Shown in pieces: positions 44,787 through 51,442 of a stretch of 64,000 nucleotides of DNA. Each line of letters begins with the position of its first letter. Position 1 is the first letter of the stretch. The notes below the pieces were generated by a model. The model saw only the letters and a program-made list of their open reading frames with translations. It was not told where the DNA came from and made no database searches. The stretch comes from Lentzea kentuckyensis (GTDB taxonomy: Bacteria > Actinomycetota > Actinomycetes > Mycobacteriales > Pseudonocardiaceae): contig NZ_MUYM01000022.1 of NCBI RefSeq assembly GCF_002150765.1, forward strand, positions 1 through 64,000, written 5' to 3'. A program made the position numbers and the translations under genes.

Positions 44787-46103
44787 TCAGAACTCCGTAA
44801 GCTCCACCACGAACCGCGAGCCGCTCGGCGAGCGATCCTCCACCCACACCCGCCCGCCCAGCCGCAGCACGTGCTCGCGGACCAGCGCCAGCCCCAGCCC
44901 GCTGCCGGTGTCGTCACCCCGGCTGCCCGCCATCACCCCGCGCGCGAACCGTTCGAAGATCAGCTCCCGCAGCGGCTCGGGCACGCCCGGCCCGGCGTCC
45001 TCCACCTCCAGCCGCACCCGCGAGCCGGACACCCGCACCGACACCAGCACCGCCCCGCCCGCATGGCGCTCGGCGTTGTCCAGCAGGTTGGTCAGCACCC
45101 GGTCGAGCCGCCGCCGGTCACCCAGCACCACGGCGGGCTCCAATGCCAGCGGAACCGCGGCACGGGTCGCGATCACGTTGCGCACCAACGCGTCCAGAGC
45201 GATCTCCTCCGGTGGCGGGTCGTCGGTCTGGTCGGCCCGCGAGATCTCCAGCAGGTCCACCACCATCCGGGCGAACCTGTCGACCTCCGAGGTCAGCAGT
45301 TCCAGCGCGGTCCCGGCGGTCCCCGGCAGCTGCTCGCGCCGGCGGCGCAGCACCGCGCCCGCGTTCACCATCGTCGTCAACGGCGACCGCAGCTCGTGCG
45401 ACACGTCCGAGGCGAACCGGGCGTCCCGCAACGCCCGTTGCTCCAGCGCGTGCGCGGTCGAGTTGAACTTCGCGGCCAGCGCGGCCAGATCGGGATCGTC
45501 CTGATCGGGCAGCCGGGCCCGGAGGTCACCGCCGGCGATGCGCACCGCGGCGGAACTCAACTCCGCCAACGGCCGCAGCGCCCGCTTGGACGCCCACGAA
45601 CCCAGCGCCGCACCGAGCAGCGCCGATCCGATCGTGCCGGCGATCAGCACCGCGCCGAGGAACCCGAACGTGCGATCGAGCTGCTGCAACGGGAACAGCT
45701 CGACGTAGACCGAGTTGCCCGCCACCGGGCGCGCCACGGCGATGACGGGCAGCCCGGCCACGGTGATCCGCGACCGGCCAGGCGGGTGCTGCACGAGGTC
45801 GGCGGGCAGCTGGGACGGCTCGACCTTGCGGCCCGCTGTCACCTGGCCGTCCGGGCTGAGCACCAGGATCGACGAGTCCGGCCCGGTGGTGAGCCCGGTC
45901 AGCAGCTCGTCCAGCCCCGGTGAGGACAGGGACTTCTCGACCAGCCGCACGTTGACCTCGGCCTGCCGGGTCGCGCTCGCCTCCCGTTGCCGCAGCATGT
46001 AGCCGGAGGCGAGGTTCCAGGTCGCGAACGCCAGCACGCTCGTCACGACCAGCAGGCCGAAACCGAACGAGAGGGTGACCCGGCAGCGCAGTGTGAGTCT
46101 CAC
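44787..46103 (-). CDS. Sensor histidine kinase with HAMP domain
   Basis: A 438-residue kinase: two membrane helices around an extracellular domain of about 110 residues, HAMP (RPLAELSSAAVRIAGGDL), HisKA with His in FASDVSHELRSPLTT, and HATPase (NLLDNAERHA, GSGLGLALV). GTG 46103 overlaps the response regulator stop (GTGA). Partner of 46100-46771. Confidence 0.9.
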   Translation of the reverse strand: MRLTLRCRVTLSFGFGLLVVTSVLAFATWNLASGYMLRQREASATRQAEVNVRLVEKSLSSPGLDELLTGLTTGPDSSILVLSPDGQVTAGRKVEPSQLPADLVQHPPGRSRITVAGLPVIAVARPVAGNSVYVELFPLQQLDRTFGFLGAVLIAGTIGSALLGAALGSWASKRALRPLAELSSAAVRIAGGDLRARLPDQDDPDLAALAAKFNSTAHALEQRALRDARFASDVSHELRSPLTTMVNAGAVLRRRREQLPGTAGTALELLTSEVDRFARMVVDLLEISRADQTDDPPPEEIALDALVRNVIATRAAVPLALEPAVVLGDRRRLDRVLTNLLDNAERHAGGAVLVSVRVSGSRVRLEVEDAGPGVPEPLRELIFERFARGVMAGSRGDDTGSGLGLALVREHVLRLGGRVWVEDRSPSGSRFVVELTEF

Positions 46104-46771
46104 GAGCGGATCCGATACCCGCTGCCGCGCACGGTGAGGAGCAGCGCAGGATCGTCCGGGTTGGCCTCGATCTTGCGGCGCAGTCTCCTTATGTGCACGT
46201 CGAGCAGGCGAGTGTCACCAAAGTAGTCATATCCCCAAACCTTTTGCAGCAACTGTTCCCTGGTGACGATTCGGCCGGCCGCACCAGCGAGTTCCAGCAG
46301 CAGCCGGAATTCCGTTCTGGTCAGGTGAACGCGTTCACCCGCACGGTGCACGAGCCCTTCCTGCGGACGGATTTCCAGATCGCCGATCCGAACGGCTTCG
46401 CGACCGGGGCCGCGCCTGCGCAACAACGCGCGGATGCGCGCCGCGAGAACGCTCGCCATCAACGGTTTCGTGACGTAGTCGTCGGCTCCTGCCTCCAGCC
46501 CGGCGATCATGTCGCGGGCGTCGGTGCGCGCTGTCACCACGATGATCGGCAGGTCACCGCGTGACCGGATGGTCCGCACGACCTCCAGACCGTCCATGCC
46601 GGGCAGGGTGAGGTCGACCAGCACCACGTCGAACGGCTCTGTCTCCAAACGCCGTAATGCCTCTTCACCCGAATCCGCCTCGTCAACGGTGAAACCTTCG
46701 TCGGACAAGGCGAGGCTCAACGCCTGCCGGATTCGCTCGTCGTCTTCCGCGAGCAGGACCCGTACGCACAC
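46100..46771 (-). CDS. OmpR/PhoB-type response regulator
   Basis: A 223-residue response regulator with receiver residues EDD, phosphorylation Asp in VVLVDLTLPG (about 52), and a winged helix ending with VWGYDYFGDTRLLDVHIRRL and TVRGSGYRI. GTG 46771. The ribosome binding site GGAG, 5 bases before it, is buried in the arm of a perfect 16-base hairpin at 46776-46822, suggesting translational control. Next to the glycosylation/molybdoenzyme block, which it may regulate. Confidence 0.9.
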   Translation of the reverse strand: MCVRVLLAEDDERIRQALSLALSDEGFTVDEADSGEEALRRLETEPFDVVLVDLTLPGMDGLEVVRTIRSRGDLPIIVVTARTDARDMIAGLEAGADDYVTKPLMASVLAARIRALLRRRGPGREAVRIGDLEIRPQEGLVHRAGERVHLTRTEFRLLLELAGAAGRIVTREQLLQKVWGYDYFGDTRLLDVHIRRLRRKIEANPDDPALLLTVRGSGYRIRS

Positions 46772-46775
46772 AACG

Positions 46776-46822
46776 ACTCCACTGTGTGAGAGCCGCGGCG
46801 ACGGCGTCTCACACAGTGGAGT
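46776..46822 (-). promoter_or_regulatory. Hairpin masking the response-regulator ribosome binding site
   Basis: Perfect 16-base arms (minus strand ACTCCACTGTGTGAGA and TCTCACACAGTGGAGT) with a 15-base loop. The second arm contains the GGAG that serves GTG 46771. The hairpin also lies 32 bases past the glucanase stop, so it could double as that gene's terminator. Confidence 0.6.
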
Positions 46823-46853
46823 GAAAGTCGATCAAAAGCAAGAACGTTTCGGA

Positions 46854-48020
46854 TCAGAATGCGGTTAGCGTGACTTTTGCCGAACGCGGGTTGGGTTCGT
46901 GGACAAGTGACTCGAACGCGCCGACGTCGTCGAACGCGAAGCCGTAGGCCTTCCCGTCCGCCATGTTGGCGTGCACGATCTTCGAGAAGTGGTTGGTGGT
47001 CGCGCGGGTGTAGAACTGGCTCGCGTCGTACGTCGGCTGGGTGTGCAGGAAGCCGAGCGTCGACCGGTTGAGCGCCGCGCACAGCGACCGCGAGATCGCG
47101 CCGACGTCGTTGTTCGGCGCCGCGAGCCGGCCGTCGCAGTTGAGGACGTCACGGGTGGACGGCTGCTGGAACGACGCGACCTGCTGGCCGGACGTGTTGG
47201 TGAAGTTGAGGACCCCGCCGCTGGCGCGGCCGGTGAACTTGCGGTTCGGCTCGTTCTGGTACGGCACCACGGTCAGCGGCGTGTTCTGGTACGTCGACCA
47301 GGTGCTGCTGACGTAGTTCGCGAAGTACGAGCTGGAGAACACACCCGCGTCCAGGCCCTTGCTCGGGTTCAGCACGCGCAGCCGGGTGCCGTCGCCTCGC
47401 GTGTAGACCAACCGCGACCAGTCGCCGCCCAGTTGCTGGTGCTGGTCGAAGACGCGGTTGCGGCCACCCGCGACCAGCTGGCCGGTCTTCTTGGTGGCAC
47501 CGGCCTGCGAGGTCGCCTCGACCGCGTGGGGCACCGAGAACATGTCCACCTGGGAGCTGTTCAACCACAACCCGCCGCCGTTGTAGGTGAACTCGCTCCA
47601 GTCGAACAGGATGTCGCGGTTCGGGTCGCCGGCGGCCCACGGCGCCGGCTGCACCAGGCCGTTCGGCACCAGGGAGAACTTCAGCTTGTCGCGGAAGGAC
47701 ATGTAGAGCCGGCCGCCGGCCAGGTTGATCGGGATCTGCAGGGTCCGGCTACCGCCGTTGCCGGGGCCGGGGATCGACACGTCCGGTGCCGGGGTCGGCG
47801 GGATGCCTCCTCCGGACCAGGGGGTGAACTGACCACTCGCGTTCACGTACCCGAGCCGGCCGCCCATCTCGCCGAACACGTACAGGTGGACGGCGTCGCC
47901 GCGACCCGAGTTGTTCGTGACGGTGAGCGGGAGCAGGTTCGGTGGAGCGGCTTGTACAGGTGCGGACATCGTTGTCAGCCCAAGCAGGGCCGATGTCGCG
48001 AGCAGCAGGAGCTTGCGCAT
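46854..48020 (-). CDS. Secreted beta-1,3-glucanase (GH64)
   Basis: A 388-residue secreted protein with a Sec signal (cut near VQA-APP). The mature part matches GH64 laminaripentaose-producing beta-1,3-glucanases: LPLTVTNNSGRGDAVHLYVFG, DWSEFTYNGGGLWLNSSQVDMF, and near the end AYGFAFDDVG. It degrades fungal or algal beta-1,3-glucan. Start ATG 48020 follows GAGGAG. A LacI-type palindrome lies 31-44 bases upstream, so it is probably induced by glucan oligosaccharides. Confidence 0.85.
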   Translation of the reverse strand: MRKLLLLATSALLGLTTMSAPVQAAPPNLLPLTVTNNSGRGDAVHLYVFGEMGGRLGYVNASGQFTPWSGGGIPPTPAPDVSIPGPGNGGSRTLQIPINLAGGRLYMSFRDKLKFSLVPNGLVQPAPWAAGDPNRDILFDWSEFTYNGGGLWLNSSQVDMFSVPHAVEATSQAGATKKTGQLVAGGRNRVFDQHQQLGGDWSRLVYTRGDGTRLRVLNPSKGLDAGVFSSSYFANYVSSTWSTYQNTPLTVVPYQNEPNRKFTGRASGGVLNFTNTSGQQVASFQQPSTRDVLNCDGRLAAPNNDVGAISRSLCAALNRSTLGFLHTQPTYDASQFYTRATTNHFSKIVHANMADGKAYGFAFDDVGAFESLVHEPNPRSAKVTLTAF

Positions 48021-48050
48021 CGACTATCTCCTCACTGAGACAGGGTGTCG

Positions 48051-48064
48051 TGAGAGCGCTCTCA
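48051..48064. promoter_or_regulatory. LacI/CebR-type operator
   Basis: Perfect palindrome TGAGAGCGCTCTCA upstream of the GH64 gene. LacI-family sugar regulators of actinomycetes (CebR, TGGGAGCGCTCCCA) bind very similar 14-base sites. It probably overlaps the transcription start. No LacI gene is in the window. Confidence 0.65.
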
Positions 48065-48081
48065 TACTCAGCGTGATCGTG

Positions 48082-48093
48082 TTGACATGTCAA
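48082..48093. promoter_or_regulatory. TTGACATGTCAA palindrome, possible -35 region
   Basis: Perfect 12-base palindrome with a TTGACA on each strand between the divergent GH64 and dehydrogenase genes. On the minus strand a GAGTAT lies 18 bases later, so it can serve as the GH64 promoter -35. The first possible ATG of the dehydrogenase lies inside it. Confidence 0.35.
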
Positions 48094-48104
48094 GAATGGT
48101 CTTC

Positions 48105-49076
48105 ATGCGCGCACTGACGGTGGATCTTGCACAGGCCGGGTCCCTGACGTTGTCCGAACTGCCCGATCCGGTGCCCGGTCCGGACGAACTGCTGGTGGAG
48201 GGCTTGGCGATCGGGATCTGCGGCACGGACCGGGAAATCGTGCGCGGCGAGTTCGGTGTCGGCCGGAAACTGGTGATCGGGCACGAGTCGCTGGGGCGGG
48301 TGATCAGCGGTCCAGGGTTCGAGCCGGGGTCGCTGGTGGCCGGTGTGGTGCGCAGACCCGATCCGGTGCCGTGCGCGGCGTGTGCGCGCGGCGAGTTCGA
48401 CATGTGCCTGAACGGTAGGTACACCGAGCGCGGGATCACCGATCTCGACGGCTACGGCTCGACGTTGTGGACGGTTCCCGCCGCGTACGCCGTCGGTGTC
48501 AGTTCGGCGACAGGTGTGCTCGTCGAACCGGCCTCGGTGGTGGTCAAGGCGTGGGAGCGGCTGGACCGGCTGGCGCTGTTCGGGTTCGAGAGCGTGCTGG
48601 TGACCGGGGCGGGGCCGATCGGGCTGCTGGCGGCGTTGATCGGGGTGCAGCGCGGGCTCGACGTGCACGTGTTCGACCTCGCCGCGGACGGACCGAAGCC
48701 CGCGCTGGTGGAGTCGCTGGGCGCCACCTACCACCGGACGCTGCCGGACCACCGGGTCGTGATCGAGGCGACCGGGGCGCCGTCGGTGGTCGCGCGGGTG
48801 CTCGGGCGGGACCTGGTGTGCCTGACCGGCGTGCCGTCCACCGAGGTCGTCCCGGTGGATCTCGGTCAGGTGAACCGGGATCTGGTGCTGCGCAACGGGA
48901 TCGTGTTCGGGACCGTCAACGCGAACGTGCGGCACTACCGGGAGGCGTCGGCCGTGCTGGATCGCGCGGACGACGCCTGGCTGCAGTCGATGATCACTCG
49001 ACGAGTTCCGCTGGAGTCCTATGCGGAGGCGTTCGAGACGCGGCCCGGTGACGTGAAGGTAGTGCTTGAGCTGTGA
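48105..49076 (+). CDS. Zinc-dependent glucose 1-dehydrogenase-like enzyme
   Basis: A 323-residue medium-chain dehydrogenase: Zn ligands in GICGTDREI and GHESLGRV, structural-zinc-type cysteines PCAACARGEFDMC, and a Rossmann motif TGAGPIGLLAAL. The pattern is that of glucose 1-dehydrogenases rather than alcohol dehydrogenases; oxidises glucose to gluconolactone with NAD(P). ATG 48105 chosen because the earlier ATG 48087 lies in a promoter palindrome; ATG 48096 is possible. Divergent from the GH64 glucanase, whose product is a glucose source. Confidence 0.8.
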   Translation: MRALTVDLAQAGSLTLSELPDPVPGPDELLVEGLAIGICGTDREIVRGEFGVGRKLVIGHESLGRVISGPGFEPGSLVAGVVRRPDPVPCAACARGEFDMCLNGRYTERGITDLDGYGSTLWTVPAAYAVGVSSATGVLVEPASVVVKAWERLDRLALFGFESVLVTGAGPIGLLAALIGVQRGLDVHVFDLAADGPKPALVESLGATYHRTLPDHRVVIEATGAPSVVARVLGRDLVCLTGVPSTEVVPVDLGQVNRDLVLRNGIVFGTVNANVRHYREASAVLDRADDAWLQSMITRRVPLESYAEAFETRPGDVKVVLEL

Positions 49077-49308
49077 TCGCGGCCAGGCTGGCCGCCGATC
49101 CCGCGCCGAGCCCGGCCTGAGCCGTCATCAGCGGCAGGATCGGGGTGTGGACGAACCGGCCGATGCCCATGGCCGCCGCCAGCGCCGCTGCGGCTTGGCG
49201 CGCGCTCGGCGTTCGCGTGCAGGTCGTCCACTTCGGACTGGCCCATGCCCTCGGGGAACTTGGTGGTGATCTCGACGACGAACTCTCTCGTGCCCTCATC
49301 GTGCGACC
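49077..49308 (-). pseudogene. Remnants of an MFS gene and a muconolactone isomerase-like gene
   Basis: Minus-strand frames give two joined fragments. Near 49297-49215 a frame reads [15 protein letters not shown] and then EVDDLHANAER, like the start of muconolactone delta-isomerase family proteins. In another frame, from about 49190 to 49077, AAMGIGRFVHTPILPLMTAQ matches the start of YbfB/YjiJ-family MFS transporters. Neither has its start or more than about 40 residues. A deletion seems to have fused them; the LysR gene next door, in divergent orientation, may once have controlled them. Confidence 0.65.
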
Positions 49309-49365
49309 GGGCCCCGCCGGCGCCACGACCGGCTTTCTCCTGCGTGCGAGCCGCAGCCTCCTAAG

Positions 49366-50298
49366 ATGCGGGACGTGGAACTGCGTCAACTCCGGTACTT
49401 CCTCGCGGTCGCCGAAGAGCTGCACTTCGGTCGGGCCGCGAGCCGTCTGCTGATCGCGGGGCCGTCGTTGTCGCAGCAGATCAAGGCGCTCGAACGCGAC
49501 CTCGGCGTGCCGCTGTTCGCGCGAGACCGCCGCACGGTCGCACTGACTGCCGCGGGAGCCGCGCTGGTGCCTGAGGTGCGGGCGTTGCTCGAACGGGCTG
49601 ATGAGCTGCAACGGCATGCACGGCAGCTGTCCGGATCACGGCCGGTGCGGATCGGGTACGTCAACTGGCTGCCGTCGGACCTTTCCGCGCGCACGGCCGG
49701 TGTCGCGCAGCTCTACGTCGACACGTGGGTCGTGCCGTCGCACCAGCAGGCCGCACGGGTCGCCGACGGCAGCCTCGACCTGGCCGTGTGCTGGGTACGC
49801 GTCGACGACCTCGCACAGCTGGGGCTGACCGCACGGCTGATCGGCGTGGACCGGCTCTACGCCGTGGCGGTCGGCACGGACACGAGTCCGGTGCGGGCCA
49901 AGGACATCGCGGTGCTGGTGGACGACGACGTCACGTCGTGGCAGTCGTGGAACGTCTACGCCGAGGAGTTCGCCCGCGACACGGGAGCCGTCGTGCGGCG
50001 CATCCACAACGGCGCCATCACCGGGCCGGCGTTCTTCGACCACGTCCGGGTGTGCACGACGCCGGTGCTCAACTCGCCGAAGGGACAGACCACGCCGCTG
50101 CCGCCGGACCTGGTGCGGCGCCCGGTGATCGACCCCGAGGTGCTCTGGACGTGGTCGCTGGTCCGCCGCACCGACGAGGTCCGGGCGGACGTCATCGCCG
50201 CGGCCGAGGCCATCGCGGCCGGCGTGGGCGATCTCGGGCTGGGGCGCGAGGGCGTCTGGCAGCCCTCGGACGACCCCCATCGTGCGTTGCGAGGCTGA
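49366..50298 (+). CDS. LysR-family transcriptional regulator
   Basis: A 310-residue LysR regulator with an N-terminal helix-turn-helix ([40 protein letters not shown]) and a co-inducer domain. ATG 49366 or GTG 49375 ([10 protein letters not shown]) may be the start. It faces gene remnants on one side and an SDR/NTF2 pair on the other, so its present target is probably the pair at 50406. Confidence 0.85.
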   Translation: MRDVELRQLRYFLAVAEELHFGRAASRLLIAGPSLSQQIKALERDLGVPLFARDRRTVALTAAGAALVPEVRALLERADELQRHARQLSGSRPVRIGYVNWLPSDLSARTAGVAQLYVDTWVVPSHQQAARVADGSLDLAVCWVRVDDLAQLGLTARLIGVDRLYAVAVGTDTSPVRAKDIAVLVDDDVTSWQSWNVYAEEFARDTGAVVRRIHNGAITGPAFFDHVRVCTTPVLNSPKGQTTPLPPDLVRRPVIDPEVLWTWSLVRRTDEVRADVIAAAEAIAAGVGDLGLGREGVWQPSDDPHRALRG

Positions 50299-50405
50299 GC
50301 CTCGCACGAAGGAGGAAACGGGTCGCAATTCCGTGAAATGAACTCGCGGGCGCGCGCCGTTGTGGCTGTCAGTTCCACTACTTCTTCTTCGAAAGCGAGT
50401 TGGAA

Positions 50406-51107
50406 ATGAGCAGCAAGGTCGCCATCGTCACGGGTGCGTCCCAGGGAATCGGCGCGGCACTCGTCCCGGCCTATCGAAAGCTCGGCTATTCGGTGGTAGC
50501 GGTGTCGCGATCCATCGATTCCTCGAACGATCCCGAGGTGCTCGCGATTCGCGCCGACCTCGGCGAGCCCGGTGCGGGCGCGCGGGTCGTCCGGGAGACG
50601 CTCGCCCGGTTCGGCCGGGTCGACAGCCTCGTCAACAACGCGGGCATCTTCGTCGCCAAGCCGTTCACCGAGTACACCGACGAGGACTTCGCCACCGTCA
50701 CCGGCACGAACCTGATCGGCTTCTTCGACATCACCCGCAGCGCCGTCGCGGCCATGGAAACCACCGGCGGGCACGTGGTCAACGTGTCCACTGCCCTGGT
50801 CGACCACGCGTTGTCCGCGGTCCCGGCAGCGCTCGCGGCCCTGACCAAGGGCGGTCTGAACGCCGTCACGAAGTCGCTGGCCGTCGAGTACGCGGCGCGG
50901 AACATCAGGTTCAACACGGTCGCGCTCGGCATCATCCGCACGCCGATGCACGCCCCCGACACCCACGAGGTGCTGGCCGGACTGCACCCGGTCGGCCGCA
51001 TCGGTGAGATCGACGAGGTCGTGGACGCGATCACCTTCCTGGAACAGGCCGGCTTCGTCACGGGCGAGATCCTGCACGTCGACGGCGGCCAGAGCGCGGG
51101 GCACTGA
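50406..51107 (+). CDS. SDR-family oxidoreductase lacking the catalytic Tyr
   Basis: A 233-residue classical short-chain dehydrogenase: TGASQGIGAAL cofactor motif and NNAGIFV. At the active site the YxxxK motif is changed: the line reads PAALAALTKGGLNAVTKSLA, with Ala four residues before the Lys. The dehydrogenase activity may therefore be lost or altered. ATG 50406. Followed directly by an NTF2-like gene. Confidence 0.75.
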   Translation: MSSKVAIVTGASQGIGAALVPAYRKLGYSVVAVSRSIDSSNDPEVLAIRADLGEPGAGARVVRETLARFGRVDSLVNNAGIFVAKPFTEYTDEDFATVTGTNLIGFFDITRSAVAAMETTGGHVVNVSTALVDHALSAVPAALAALTKGGLNAVTKSLAVEYAARNIRFNTVALGIIRTPMHAPDTHEVLAGLHPVGRIGEIDEVVDAITFLEQAGFVTGEILHVDGGQSAGH

Positions 51108-51108
51108 C

Positions 51109-51441
51109 ATGGGCGTCGAGAACGTTCTGGACCGGTGGAAGGACGCCGTCGACGCGCACGATCCGCAGCGCGCGGCGTCGAACTTCACCGAGGACGCGAT
51201 TTTTCAGGGCCTCAAACCGTACGGGGTCGGGCGAGCGGCGATCGCCGCCTACTACGATTCCCAGCCCATCGGGTTGCGGGCCGAGTACGAGATTCTCGAA
51301 ACCCGCGAGCTCGCCGATGATTTGACGCTCGGTTACGCGAACGTCGATTTCACGCGTCCCGACGGAACGGTGATCAACGTCAACCTCAGCGTGCTCGTGC
51401 GGGGAGACCTGATCGCGCACTACCAGGTCTCCCGGCTCTGA
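51109..51441 (+). CDS. SgcJ/EcaC-family NTF2-like protein
   Basis: A 110-residue protein of the NTF2/SnoaL-like fold, resembling SgcJ/EcaC proteins found with short-chain dehydrogenases (VLDRWKDAVDAHDPQRAA, FTEDAIFQGLKPYG). ATG 51109 lies one base after the SDR stop. Function unknown; may bind the SDR product. Confidence 0.75.
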   Translation: MGVENVLDRWKDAVDAHDPQRAASNFTEDAIFQGLKPYGVGRAAIAAYYDSQPIGLRAEYEILETRELADDLTLGYANVDFTRPDGTVINVNLSVLVRGDLIAHYQVSRL

Positions 51442-51442
51442 G

